Source: Pseudorasbora parva (taxonomy: Eukaryota > Chordata > Actinopteri > Cypriniformes > Gobionidae). Taken from it: a stretch of 64,000 nt of DNA. The stretch spans positions 3,099,964 through 3,163,963 of the forward strand of contig NC_090185.1 in NCBI RefSeq assembly GCF_024679245.1. The letters are read 5' to 3'. Below the pieces are notes generated by a model. It saw only the letters and a program-made list of their open reading frames with translations, was not told the DNA's origin and did not search any database. Every line of letters starts with the position of its first letter. Within the stretch, counting starts at the first letter, position 1. The position numbers and the translations under genes were made by a program. Of the stretch, positions 11,801-25,771 are shown piece by piece.

Positions 11801-12537
11801 ATGAAAGGGTAACATTAAGTTGTGATGAAGTTAAAACATTTACAAAAATATTTCTTTCAACACAAATAAGGTAAGGTAAAATAAAATAATAAAAGTAGGA
11901 TGACATAAAATAAAAAGTCACAAGCAACTGGCTACACAGTGCATCCATGAGAAATCCCTCTAAATCTCGCAGTTATATCTCAATCCACTGGGTGGCGTTG
12001 TGGAGCAGGTTAATAAGTTAAGTGCATTTGATCACAATGTCGTCGTCTGCCTCGCAATGTTTGGAATTAACGTTACTTCGATGAAAATAGAAAATGCTGT
12101 TACAAAATGGAGTTACTTTTGATGAAATCAATTACTGAAACTGAGTTATAATAATATCACCACCACAAATGAGAATCACATGAAATCCAAACACCAGTGG
12201 AATGAGCGATCACTGCTCAGGAGTGCAGGTAAGCTCATCTGTACCCCGAGTGAGAGCGAGATAACTTATGATAGCAAAATGATCTCGAGACAAATGCTTC
12301 CTTTAAAGTTCTTTGAGGGTTTATGAACAGAAAACACAAAGTTCTTCACTCAAACTTCACTTAACCGTTATCTTTGTCTCCGCAACGCCTGTCAGTGGCG
12401 CATTTTCTCACCCGAGAATAATATCATAATCCAATAATATTATAGTTTATCTCTACATGAAAATCTGAAACAATACAAAGTAAACACATCAGCCATATCA
12501 AACACACACACACACAGGTCGGTAGGCTATAGCCTAT

Positions 12538-12541
<4 letters not shown>

Positions 12542-12589
<48 letters not shown>
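12542..12589. repeat. (TG)n microsatellite
   Basis: About 24 uninterrupted GT units inside the outer hAT-like element. Confidence 0.95.
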
Positions 12590-12591
<2 letters not shown>

Positions 12592-12895
12592 ACGTCACGC
12601 TAACTGACGCGCTCGTGCTCCTTGAGCTTATAATGCTTTTGTTCTTTAGACATTTTTTTACACACTGTTTAATGTTTTAAAAACCTTAAGATATAACGTA
12701 AGCGTGTTGTGTACATTGCCTAATCATAAGCTTGTTCAGAAATGGTGACGACATGTTTAGAGAAAAAAAGAAAGAAACATCTCTCATTTTCTCAAAATAC
12801 CTAATTTAAATAAACGAATATTCGAATATTCGATTTTTATGAGCCCAAATATTCGAATACAATATTTTGGGAAAATGCCCATCCCTAGTAAGCAG

Positions 12896-13915
12896 TGGCG
12901 GCTGGTGATGGAAAAAGTAGGGGGGGCTGAGGGACAATGTGGTTTTAAAATTTTAACAATTGAACAATTTCTGCTGTTTATTTATTACATTAACACCAAA
13001 GTAATGATTTAAAAACAAATAGCATATAATGTAATTATTAAAGTATGAATTTAGAGTGTCCTTCAAATATTGTTTCTGTTATTAGATGGAGTAACCACTA
13101 GATGAGGAAAATTACCAATTGTAATGGTGAGCATTTTTCTCAGTTCTTAATGTACCTTAAATTAATATGTTTCAAGTTTTTAATACTCTAATCAACATGG
13201 GTATGGATAAATATGCATGCTTTATGCAAATGTACGTTTATAGTAAAACCATACTCAGAGCATGAAGACAAGACGTGTTGCAAAGGTCATAGATGTTTTT
13301 CAAATAACTTGTTGATGTCTCTTAAGTCTAAGCTTAAACAATCAGAATAAGCAGTGGTTTCTCTTATTTTAAGAATATAAATAAAGGGAGTTTTTACACT
13401 TGCAGTTTAGTGCAGAACAGGGCACAGTTCGTATGATAAATTGGTAATGTGAAAGCTGTGATGCGGACCTGAGAGCGCACCAGTATCACACCATACCTGG
13501 AGGAGGTCCATATTCACCTGGGCCCAGTTTTTCAAAAGTAATCCACTAGGATTTTGGATAACGGATTGGATCAAATCTTGAAAATGTGTTTTTCAAAAGA
13601 AAAAACGGATTACATAATCAGATTAGATCACGTAATCCAGTGTGGGGTTTGATCCGGATCAAACCTTTAGTTTGGGTTTTTTCAGAACTTTTTTGTAGGA
13701 TTTGGATCACTTTGATCCCGAAAATATGGATTAAACTGATCCCATCAGAAGGGTGGATTCAGCAAGGATTTCATGCCCAAAATGTGATGAAAACTTTAAA
13801 AATGTATCAACTAATACTATATTTGGATCATGCAGTATCTTACAAGATATCCTATTTATTCATAAGGTTTTAATTTGATTTGTTCATCTGCCAGGCTACA
13901 GTGATTAGGTAGGCT
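12896..13915. other. Intergenic, degenerate repeat sequence
   Basis: No gene. The start (GTGGCGGCTGGTGAT) resembles the end of a dispersed DNA element, but a matching right end is not visible. Around 13515-13760 there is a patch rich in short direct and inverted GGATTA/TAATCC words, likely an old non-autonomous element without clear borders. Confidence 0.35.
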
Positions 13916-13919
13916 TTAA

Positions 13920-14576
13920 AGGGATCCCCTGGTGTTGAGACTTGTATGGCTTAATATAACATAAATGATGTCTCTTACTGAAATATGTAGTAGAAAACCC
14001 ATGAAAGATCTACATTATTTAAAAAATCGATTTTATATTTGGACCATGGGCGGCGCCATTTTGTTTGCGTTCTAGGTTGATGACGTAGAATGGTTGAACT
14101 CCTCAATCAGCTGGCGTTACCCGTAGCTATTTTTACCACAACGCAACTCGAAAATTGTTTCAGAGTTAAACAAAACCAATGAATTGCTTTGTAATTGTAC
14201 TTAAAACACACTCAAACATACATGTGCAAACAAACTCACCTACACAAGTCACAAACAGATCGGCGGGCTCGCACACACACCTGACAGACTGCTCTGTCTC
14301 AATCGAGATGTTGGGCTGCTCAGTCTCCATGACAGGGGCTGAATCTGAAATCGACCCCCTATACCCTGAAATAGGGCATTATTTGAAGGGACGGCCATTT
14401 GTAGTGTTGTCCGACACCATAGTGGACATGTTCGAGTGCAGTCATTCAGTCTCACGTTGCACCGCAGTGTACAGCCGATTTACAAACAGCTGTCCGACTT
14501 CACTCACCCAAACATACGTGTGCACACAAACTCTCTCAATCACACAGACTCACACACACCCCAACAGATCGGCGCG

Positions 14577-14611
<35 letters not shown>

Positions 14612-15544
14612 CAACAGATCGGCGCGAACACACACGCACTGCGTGCGCGCATACATAACCCTCAATCACTATTCCCTGTGTTGATATCTAGACTGTTGAT
14701 ATGCAGTAGATTAACTGTAATGACTAATGTATCCAGCAGAGGGAAATATCTAGGTAGGATGATGGGATAAGTTAACGTGAGGAGGAAGAGAGGCAGGATG
14801 TTTTGGTGATGATGCATGGGATTGGTTTGTGCATTAAAGTTTGAGCACAAGCTCAGTGAATTAACCTCAATCTTTAAACTTTCACTTTTAAGACACAAAT
14901 TACTTTCGCTACTTTTGTTCACTAATACAACTTGAAGGAGTGAATGAAGACGATCGAGTGCGTGAAGTCGGACAGCTGTTGTAAATCGGCTGTACACTCG
15001 TTATTGCGGTGGAACGTGAGACTGAATGACTGCACTCGAACATGTCCCTATGGTGTCGGACAACACTACAAACGGCCGTCCCTTCAAATAATGCCCTATT
15101 TCAGGGAATAGGGGGTCGATTTCAGATTCAGCCCGTCGTGGAGACTGAGCAGCCCAACATCTCGATTGAGACAGAGCAGTCTGTCAGGTGTGTGTGCGAG
15201 CCCGCCGATCTGTGTGTGACTTGTGTAGGTGAGTTTGTTTGCACATGTATGTTTGAGTGTGTTTCAAGTACAAAAGCAATTCATTGGTTTTGTTTAACTC
15301 TGAAACAATTTTCGAGTTGCGTTGTGGTAAAAATAGCTACGGGTAACGCCAGCTGATTGAGGAGTTCAACCATTCTACGTCATCAACCTAGAACGCAAAC
15401 AAAATGGCGCCGCCCATGGTCCAAATATAAAATCGATTTTTTTAAATAATGTAGATCTTTCATGGGTTTTCTACTACATAATTCAGTAAGAGACATCATT
15501 TATGTTATATTAAGCCATACAAGTCTCAACACCAGGGGATCCCT
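13920..15544. mobile_element. Foldback element with 580-bp inverted arms, TTAA-flanked
   Basis: Left arm 13920-14504 and right arm 14963-15544 are long inverted repeats, near identical by eye. They start AGGGATCCCCTGGTG and end in its complement, each bordered by TTAA (13916-13919, 15545-15548). The spacer of about 460 bp holds two GATCGGCGCGAACAC units and a CA microsatellite, and no transposase. TTAA target sites are typical of piggyBac-type insertion; the family is inferred. Confidence 0.8.
14580..14609. repeat. (CA)n microsatellite in foldback loop
   Basis: A CA run between two copies of an ACCCCAACAGATCGGCGCG-type unit. Confidence 0.85.
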
Positions 15545-17477
15545 TTAACGTATTCTGCCTTTCAGTATAGGCCTAAAACAAAGTAGAAAGAGTTTGGCCT
15601 CATTAAATAATCCCCCAAACAGCTGTCAAAATTTACCAAAAACAATACATTTTATTCTGTCACTAACTGATATTGAATCTGATTGATAGCCATTAGTGGT
15701 GTAACAGATCACAAAACTCACGGTTCGGATCACATCACGGATCACGAGTCACGGATCGGATAATTTTTCCGATCAGAAAAAAGGGGGAAGAGACTATTTT
15801 TATTTGCTTTCCATTTATTGTATGAAAATTTTTGGTGTTAGCATAACCTATATGGTTATGGTTTTAACAAATATAAAATAAATAACCAGCTGAATAAATC
15901 ACATATTACTCAGTTGTTAAAGTGTAACATGTGAAAAACGACCTGTGATGTGAAAATGGGCCTGAGCATAAATAGGAAAAAAAGAAAAAAAGATTAGGAT
16001 GTCAAAATTCTCAGGGGAGAGAGTAGTCCTCTTATGCCTGTTTAACACACATTCATTATTGTTATTTAAAATCCAAAAGTTGGTATGGCTTGTCATCATT
16101 GCAATTCTCTTTGTAGGCCTATGCACTTTTATAGCTATCATGTTTAAACACTACATTCAAACAATGTTTAATTCAATTAAATACTTTATATTTATATAGC
16201 CTAGTATAGACTGTTACAATAAACATTTAACAACTCACAATAGACAAACACAGGCAACTCGTTTTTTTTTTCATTCATTATTATTATTTTTTTTTTTTTA
16301 ATAAATCCTGCAGGTCATAAAGAACTTTATTTTTCCACCTCCAAGAAAGGAATGCTCTCCATTATTTCACTTGTTTACCTAAATCTAAACGCAAGCTTTA
16401 CCCAAGGCAAAAAAGCCATGTGTTGACTATGAAACAGAGTACACTTTACATTATACGCAATTACTAGAGTTTCACATCAATACATGTTTGCTTTAATGCA
16501 CACAGTGCACTGTTACTTTAATTCAGCGCGTTCAGCACAGCAAAATAGACTCGGTGCAGAAACGATCGTGGCACTTCGCACTGACGGACCGAAACTGCGT
16601 GCAGTGTGAAGACTAATCTGTTAACAATGGTACGGAAAAACACACACACACCGCAAACAGACTAGGCTGTGTGTGAAACGGCATCTGCAGGTGTCACTTC
16701 AGATAGCCATGCTCGATGATGTGTTGCCACTTTCATACGGCTCTCTCATGCTGCCACAGTAACGTTACCTACTGTTACAGTTTTGTCCACCACCTAGGGC
16801 TGGACGATATGGCCAAAATTCATATCACGATATTTTTCTTAATTTCGGTCGATACGATATAATTCCGATATCGATATGAACTATATAAAAGCTTTAGAAA
16901 AAAATAGTACTAAGAACTGCCACAAAGGATGTCTGTACCTACAAACTTCTGAAAAATGTATTTGCTAAGTCTATGAATAGTCCTCCTATAAAACTATATA
17001 ATATTTTAGAAATTAAACCAGTACAAATACATTAATGTTCACCTTTTATTTGTATTTAGCCTTTATATGAAAAAGAAATGTGAAATCAACATCAAATAAA
17101 CATAAGACTCTCACTTTATTAATATTAATATCTTTAAGTTTAAACTACAACATAGGCTGATTATATTATTCTTAATATAGATTAAACAAAAGTGCTTCAG
17201 CCAGGATTCAGCCTGACTCAGAATACAGCGGATGGATCTTCTTCAGATGGTGGAACCGATCACTGACGGTGATGTCACGTGCATAACCTCAATACAGAGC
17301 GGCAAAACGCACTTAATGTGCATCCCGTGTGCAAAATGATGCGCTATAGAAGCAATGCAGAGTCACAGCGTACAGCGCTCCTGTGCCACAGACGCAGTTT
17401 ATAAGTTTTAAATTTCAGTGAAGAACAATTCATAGCGCTCTATTCTCCTTTTATGCAAAACTATAGAATATATTTAA

Positions 17478-18075
17478 AGGGTTCCTTCAGCGATTAGCAT
17501 ATGGCTTTGTATCAGTAGAAACCCTGGAGTATATTCAAATGATCGTGCTCCCCCCTCTTATATCCCCCTGAGACGAGAGATTTATGCATTTTATTTCTGG
17601 AAAAATTCCTCTCGTGACGCAAATTGACGATATTTGTGTCACGAGAGGAATGATTGCCCAGAGGCTAAAGACTACAGCCAGCAGAGGGAGCCATTTCCGC
17701 ATGTTTTCAACTCGTGCATGGGGAATGGAGATCACACTCACAGCACAGCTCAGCTACAGGCATTCATTTAAACGGATGCTAAGCAATTTAAGTGTTTTAA
17801 CTTCTCAAATTCATTTCTATGAAAGTTAAGCTTCCAAAGGCATGAACTGAAAACGCGTAGGAACTCACAGTAATCCAGTAGCGTGGCTTTGGGAATGGCC
17901 TCACAGGGCAGCGAAGCATTCTGGGAATTGTAGTCTTTCATCCCCATGAGACAAAAATACATTTTCTGTCTTTTCTCAGTCTAGAAAGCACCAAATTAAA
18001 AAATAATTTCACATTTCTACTACATTAATGACCCAGTTTAAATACAGATTCATCTTCCCAGCGCTGAAGTACCCC
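17478..18075. mobile_element. TTAA-flanked MITE
   Basis: Ends AGGGTTCCTTCAGCG and CGCTGAAGTACCCC are inverted repeats, each next to TTAA (17474-17477, 18076-18079). A 20-bp-class inverted pair, CCTCTCGTGACGCAAATTG against TTTGTGTCACGAGAGG, lies inside near 17610-17650. No coding capacity. Confidence 0.6.
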
Positions 18076-18599
18076 TTAAATGCTGCATTTATTTAATGAA
18101 AAATGCAGTAAAAAACGTAATACAGTGAAATATTATTCTGATCTACATCATCTGTTCACTACGTGAATATATAGTAAAGTGTCATTTATTCCTGTGATCA
18201 AAGCTTCATCATTACTCCAGTCTTCAGAGTCACTAATCATTCTCATATTAGGATTTGATGCTCAACAAACATTTATGATTATTATCAGTGTTGAAAACAG
18301 TTTTGTTGCTCATGATGCTGCTTCATTGCTTTCATATATTGTCGCAATCGTCTGATTGTCGTCGTCACCTTTCAGCTCATAACGATGGTTTTCCTTCAGC
18401 TGCAGCTCCAGCGCGACAGTAAGTTTCTACGAATCCGCTTTTGGACTTTCTGTGAGAGCGCCCTCCTCATATTTAGATACGAATAAAATGACATGTAATG
18501 CATAGATAATTTTTTGTCTCTGAATTTAAATCTTGATGTATTCACGTTGGTTTCTATGTATAGGCTACACTTGCCCGTGACCTCAAGAAGCGCGCAATC

Positions 18600-18790
18600 A
18601 ACCGAGGTTAGAGAAAGCGGTCTTTAGCGTCCCTGTTAACTTGCCCGCCCTCGCTCCGGGTAACGCCGTTTCGAATCCCGCTCGGAGCGGGTCGACTAGG
18701 ACCGGTGAGACCCAGTAAAAGTGCGGGGGATGAAAATACACTTTATTAAAAGTGCGGGGGACACGCCGAACCACTTCCACCCCACTGAAT
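18600..18790 (+). repeat. Possible tRNA-derived SINE
   Basis: GAGGTTAGAGAAAGCGG followed about 55 bases later by GTTTCGAATCC resembles pol III A- and B-boxes of a tRNA-related SINE. The tail and family were not recognised. Confidence 0.25.
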
Positions 18791-19463
18791 TAACGTTAGT
18801 CTTTCTTCTCTTATCAACTATTTCTTTCTCCTTACTTGTGGAAGTTCGTTCAGTCACATTTGTGTTGCGGTCAGGGAAACTCTTTTTGTAACTAAAACTT
18901 GCCGCGTTGGATCTATCAGCCTACTACTGCTGAGCACTGACTGCGTTTCTGTGGTGTACGTCATCGCGCGAGTAGCCTATCATGTTATGCTCTTTCTGAC
19001 GGCTGCGCCCTGAACGTCAGTCAGGTAGGAATGCTGTAATATATTTATCGAAATATCGGAACTGTGTTTAAAGTAACTGTGTGTAGTTTCACTGAAACTC
19101 GGCATCGAGTTTAAAGGAACAAAATTACTTAAAAAGCAATATCGGCAAATGAAAGAGTCTTTTACTCTGCGATCGCTAAACAATAAAGATTAATCCGCTA
19201 GTTAAAAAAAACAAAAAAAGCACTATAAATCCGCGGGTCACGTGCGTCTCGAACCGTGGGTCGTGATCCGTTTGGATCACGGATCAACTGCGATCCGTTG
19301 CACCCCTAATCAGAGATGGGACCAAGTCACACATGTGCAAGTCTCAAGTAAGTCCCAAGTATTTTTTTCCTAGGCAAGTCAAGTCAAGTCCTGTAGTAGG
19401 TCAAGTCAAGTCCAAGTCAAGTCACCTTATTTTTGTAATTTTACCTGCAGAATCTGATCTTAA

Positions 19464-20989
<1,526 letters not shown>

Positions 20990-21244
20990 TTAAGGACACA
21001 AAAGTGGATACAGGCACTTGAGTCAGAGCGCGACTTGTTATATTACACTGAGAACTGCGCCCACTGGAGGGGAAAGTAATCAGCGACAGGAAATATAATA
21101 TATAAAACTGACATTTGGATATTTGACACATGTTTACTGCACACGTAGGCATACTGAGACATACTGAGTGTCAGGATCCCAAAATTGACCCATTCTTCCC
21201 GCTGAAGCTTCACGTCTTATTGCCTGTATGCACTTTTGTGATTC

Positions 21245-21505
21245 ATGGCAGAATCACTGACTTTATTCAAAAGACTTCTGTGAGCACTTAATCTTATCAT
21301 CATAAAAAAAATTATAACTCTTCTTCCTCTATTTTTCTCTTTTCCCTCCCTATTCTAGCTTTTGCTACCCTGAGTAATGTCCAAATCTTTGTATTTAGGG
21401 CACTTTTTGCGTTTCTTCACCTCCTCATGACATATCGCTTCCTGTACTCCTCAGTTGTAAGTCGCTTTGGATAAAAGCATCTGCTAAACGCATAAATGTA
21501 AATGT
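21245..21505 (+). mobile_element. L2-like LINE 3' end
   Basis: Matches the last part and 3' untranslated end of the LINE at 30600-31835, ending with TGTAAGTCGCTTTGGATAAA and a short ATAAATGTAAATGTA tail. Only this end is present here. Confidence 0.65.
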
Positions 21506-22026
21506 AGAACTGAGTCGGCACTTGGCAGGCTTTTTCTTCTCTTTTTCTTCTCTTTTTACAGACGTTGAATGTTTTTCAAAGTCTTGTTATGGTTAAATAT
21601 CAAACATAGTATAGAGTTAAACTATGAGGATTGTTGTGTAAGCTCATCATACTTGAACATTCAGGATACATTGATCCAGGCCTCGACACTTCTCAGTTTC
21701 TTCAGAAGAAAACACCAAGTTAACATTCAAAAAGAGCTGTTTTACTCATGTTGTGGCACAAATATGTTAACTCCGCTGTGTTTCTGAAAAAGAGACAAAC
21801 CTTCAATTGTGTCTTTATAAAGAATTAATCCTTGCAAGAATGAATTCACAGTCAATACAACCAGCTAATGCCTGCATCTAGTGTGAACTGAGGAATGAAA
21901 AGAAGGCCCAAGCTTTTATACCCCTTAATGTCAGTGTTTTTCCGTACTGAAGAAAGATGTAACGAATGCCTCCTCACACCCTTTTGTCAAGGGACACAAT
22001 AGCCCCGTACCTACATGGGTAGGTAG

Positions 22027-22027
<1 letters not shown>

Positions 22028-22081
<54 letters not shown>

Positions 22082-22357
22082 GGTCTATGTGGTTTACAGG
22101 GACTCTCCATAGGCGTAATGGTTTTTATACTGTACAAACCGTATTTTCTATCCCCTTACACTGCCCCTAAACCTACCCATCACAGGACACATTCTGCATT
22201 TTTACTTTCTCAAAAAAACATCATTTAGTATGTTTTTAAGGCCATTTGAATTATGAGGACATTTGATATGTCCTCATAAACCACATTTATAGTGTAATAC
22301 CAGTGTAATACCCATGTAGTTATACAAATTTGTGTCCTCATAAACCACATAAACAGA

Positions 22358-22400
<43 letters not shown>
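22028..22400. repeat. Dispersed repeat with two (CA)n runs
   Basis: CA runs at 22028-22078 and about 22361-22398. The intervening sequence, with TGGTCTATGTGGTTTACAGG and CCCCTAAACCTACCCATCAC, recurs inverted at 51683-51810. Confidence 0.7.
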
Positions 22401-22403
<3 letters not shown>

Positions 22404-23365
22404 TGGCCCCCCTTCTGTCTTAGAACTAATTTAGATTAGCCGACACCTTTTATGAGGGAAAGCTCTCAACCTAGGGGTCTCGCCACTACCCCCCTGGGTT
22501 TCAAAAGACACTGTCTTTTGGTGTTTTATTATGGCAGAAACAGATGTTGACTTCTTGTGTGTACTCAAACATAAATTATAAAAATTTCTTCAACACTCAG
22601 ATTTGCCAAAACACCAAAGTCTGCGATCAAAAATCTGAGATCTTGTTATAAACACGAGTATTTCTCATCAAATTTTCCAAACACCTCATCTCTCTGGTAA
22701 GCAAAGGCAGATTTCTCTAATTTTGTTTATAATGCAGGCAAACATTATAAATGTTCTTGACTGGTTTCGGGGTCATGGATGTTGCAATGGTTGCTTCTTT
22801 GTGTTATCTGCACAGAAATGTGGTTTGATCTGTTGGGTGGATAAACAGCTTCTGCTGGAGGTTTGTGGAGCGTTTAGGTAAACTCCTGCACATGCGCTTT
22901 AAGAGTGCACGCTTTCACTGCGTGATTATGATGCAGTTTGAATTCCCCCAATGAAAGATATGACGATAACATCTGGATGACTTTTCATATCTTTTATACT
23001 TATGTCGTAAGAGTGCTGTTTTTCTGAACATCAGCAAGATTGCAAATGTGATATTGATTTTATGCAACAGTTCAACAAACAAAATTTTTACATTAGGTTA
23101 CATTTTAAACACAATATTGCCTGTTTTTAGTCAATCAGACTGTTACCAATCAAATGAAATCAGCATCAAGAGATCCATGTTTGTGGGGCACAGAAGCTCT
23201 GTCTAAAGTGGTATTTAGACACATTAGACTGTTTAATGCAGCTCATAATGCTGTATTAATATTGTAAATTATGTTTAGTTAGACACGTAATCAGTAGAAA
23301 TCAAACAATCTGTAACAATGCAGTATTCTCACATAAGTGTGTTGCTTCATTCCTGTTGGATCCAA

Positions 23366-23373
23366 TATAAAAG
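23366..23373 (+). promoter_or_regulatory. TATA-box-like TATAAAAG
   Basis: TATAAAAG in the duplicated unit, conserved at 33373-33380. No downstream gene could be tied to it in either copy. Confidence 0.2.
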
Positions 23374-23917
23374 GCACAGCATCGTTTTTTAATCTCATTC
23401 TGTCTGCAAATCCAGTCTCTTGTTTAAAATCGAATCCGTGGTGAAATGAAGCAAACAAAAAACAACCAATGTCTCACCCACATGAGCTGGATCTTCATTA
23501 AAAATACAGTCACTGCACATAATTTTGTAATCTTCAACGGCATGTTTATTGCTTGGTTGCTCGATCCTGTTTAGCTCCACATAGGCCAATGTTATTTATA
23601 TTACATCATGCGCAAATCGTTGGGCGGGGCTACATAATTAGGCGTTCTTCGTCTTCCGTTTTGCTTTTCTCTGGCAATACAGGGAGGCAAATTCTCAGAT
23701 CCCAGATTAATGAGCCAGCTGTAAATAAATGCTTTTATTTCACTAACAAGAAAGTTTTCAGATCCTTTCCTCTTTTCAGAAACTTACAGGATATCCTTAT
23801 ATTACCATGACTCAATGGAAAGTTGATTTCTCAATTCATGACCCCTCTAACAATATCTTAAAACAGAATTTACCAATATTGCACAGCTTTAGTCAGAGGT
23901 CACAGCGGTAACGGTTT

Positions 23918-24158
23918 AGATTACGGCCCGAAAAAGTACTGCATAATTAAAGTGTATTTACAGCATAACTTTCGGTAATTATAGTGTAACTATAAAGTAC
24001 GTACTTGTAGGTATAAGGGAACAATATGTAATATTCGGGGAATAAAGGGGTACTGTCAGGAAAATTAACAAATTATTTATACTGTAAGTATTTTTTAATT
24101 GAGGGTAATTATCCGTGTAGTTACGGCGTAAGTATGAATGTTTCGGGCTGTAAATTAA
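23918..24158. mobile_element. Short MITE-like element
   Basis: GATTACGGCCCGAAA at the left and TTTCGGGCTGTAAATT at the right form an imperfect inverted repeat around AT-rich DNA with repeated GTAATTA-like words. No coding capacity. Confidence 0.4.
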
Positions 24159-24176
24159 AGTGGCTCTTGTTCCCCT

Positions 24177-24463
24177 TGTTACAATTCAGGTGTGTAGGTC
24201 AAACTCACAAAGGCGAAGGAGAACTTGAAACAGGGAACTTTTAATAGAAACATCACAGGAACATCCAGACACACCACTTTACAAGAACGACGACGGACAA
24301 ACACTGAGGGGAAACTGAGAACTAAATACACAGGGCTAAACGAGGTAATTGACAGGACACAGGTAATAGACATAACTCATTAGGAAGACTAGGGAGAAAC
24401 TAGGTCACGAGGGCTGAACTCAAAATACAACTGAACACAAGAGACAGGGAATGCATGTAAACA
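24177..24463 (-). repeat. 3' LTR of the 24-26 kb element
   Basis: A 287-bp direct repeat of the LTR at 25772-26060. Confidence 0.85.
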
Positions 24464-24834
24464 TTACGCTCCCTCCGAGTAGGCGCGTCCTCGCTCCGTA
24501 ACGGTAACATCAGAGGTGGGTGGGAGGGGGCTCTGGAGGAGGGCGTGGGAAAAAAGGGGAGACAGAGAGTCCAAAACAAAGAAAACCAGTCCAACCGAAA
24601 AGGGAAGTCCATGGGGGGGAAGGAGGAGGGGGGAGTCAGTGGGGAGCCTGGAGCAGGAGCTAGATGGTCCAGAGACCAGCCACGATGAGGCCCCAGGGCG
24701 GAGTCGGAGGAGGGAGGAACCATTGGGTCGACGACATGGTGGGAGACACCCTGGGGACGACCGACGAGGAAGCAGCCACTGATCGAGACTCCGGAGGAGC
24801 AGCTGGGTCGATGAGCCCACACGAGACCGGAGGC

Positions 24835-25758
24835 TCAGGAGACCGAGGTGGAGCCATGGCGATGAGCGTCTGAGATGGAGCCGGACAACTGCAGGACAGA
24901 GGATGAAGGTGGAGCAGAAGGGAAGGAGGAGCCAGACGAAGCCGAAGGTGGAGGAAGGACGACGACTGACCAAGGCAGAGCCAGAGAGATGAGGGAGCCC
25001 GGAGAAGCCGTTTGGCCGAGGGTGTCCGGTGGAACCGAGGGAGGGTGGAGCCAGGGCGTAGCCGATGTGTCGACGGGCTGCGGTGGAGTGTAGGGGGAAG
25101 AGACAAGCAGGGACGACAGGAGATCCTCTGGGCGAGACGACACTGCTGGACAGACATCTCGAGGCGTATCAACACTGCTAGTGGGAGGAGCAGAGGGGAT
25201 GACGGACAGCAGTGTGGTCGAGGCAGAAGGGCTGGTAGACAGCGACGGAGGAAGAAGGTGGGTGGGAACTCTGAGGGCACAGGAGAACCTTGGAACACTG
25301 GAGAAACGGGGATTACCGGAGACAGGGGTTGTGGGAGAGTACCAGTCAATTAAGTCCGCCTCGAAGATGTTGCGCAGTTCCTCGAGATGGCTGTAAGAGG
25401 TCCTCATCACATCCACCACGGCGGGCTGATGGGTGGGGCTCCTGTCCCAACCCTCAAGCTCCACGAGGACTCCCTCCACGACGGATGATGTAGCTGGCTC
25501 ACGCACCTGGTCAGACCCTCGCTGTGGTCCGGGCTCCGTGGCGAAGACTCCTCTCAACCTCTGCCTGTGTTCGGGCTCATCAATCGCGGCAGGCCGGTCT
25601 CCACGGTCTGCGGTGGGCTCAGGCACTTCCTTCATGCTGGTTGTGGTCGGTGGTGGATGGGTGGCCTCTGGTGGTTGTGGAGTGGGACTGGTACCACTGT
25701 CCTCTTCAGCGGGACCGATGTTGAAAGGCGAGTGGTTATGTACCAGTACCCACTCCAC
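24835..25758 (-). CDS. Proline/serine-rich ORF of the LTR element
   Basis: An open frame of 307 aa beginning MEWVLVHNHSPFNIGPAEED just inside the 5' LTR, oriented with the element. The first half is rich in Pro, Thr and acidic residues. A short acidic-aromatic stretch (YSHLEELRNIFEADLIDWY, around residues 170-190) follows. The rest is a low-complexity Pro/Ser run without recognisable catalytic motifs. Proteins of this style accompany small non-autonomous fish LTR elements and may be gag-like leftovers; function unknown. GC-rich composition differs sharply from its surroundings. It might not be translated. Confidence 0.5.
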   Translation of the reverse strand: MEWVLVHNHSPFNIGPAEEDSGTSPTPQPPEATHPPPTTTSMKEVPEPTADRGDRPAAIDEPEHRQRLRGVFATEPGPQRGSDQVREPATSSVVEGVLVELEGWDRSPTHQPAVVDVMRTSYSHLEELRNIFEADLIDWYSPTTPVSGNPRFSSVPRFSCALRVPTHLLPPSLSTSPSASTTLLSVIPSAPPTSSVDTPRDVCPAVSSRPEDLLSSLLVSSPYTPPQPVDTSATPWLHPPSVPPDTLGQTASPGSLISLALPWSVVVLPPPSASSGSSFPSAPPSSSVLQLSGSISDAHRHGSTSVS

Positions 25759-25771
25759 GAATGCGGCGTTC

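Larger units (their letters stand above)
10350..12887. mobile_element. hAT-like element with 8-bp target duplication
   Basis: Ends TAGGGGTGTGC and GCCCATCCCTA are imperfect inverted repeats, flanked by GTAAGCAG at 10342-10349 and 12888-12895. Eight-base duplications are the hAT signature. Sub-terminal ATTCGAATATTCG motifs occur at both ends. No intact transposase is seen. A second hAT-like element sits inside at 10758-11800, so this one is older. Confidence 0.8.
15694..19308. mobile_element. TIR element with nested insertions
   Basis: Left end TAGTGGTGTAACAGATC and right end GATCCGTTGCACCCCTA are imperfect inverted repeats. Repeated CGGATCACG-type words lie inside both ends. I could not find a matching target duplication, so these borders rest on the ends alone. 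It contains a MITE at 17478-18075, a possible SINE near 18600 and, from about 16797, one end of another element (TAGGGCTGGACGATATGG) whose partner end I did not find. Confidence 0.5.
21245..23905. repeat. Segmental duplication, copy 1
   Basis: The sequence, including non-repetitive DNA beyond the LINE tail, is nearly identical to 31591-33848 and resumes at 36749-36842. Copy 1 has an extra CA-rich dispersed repeat at about 22025-22400. No gene is seen in it. The section around 22814 resembles DNA upstream of genes B and C. Confidence 0.8.
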
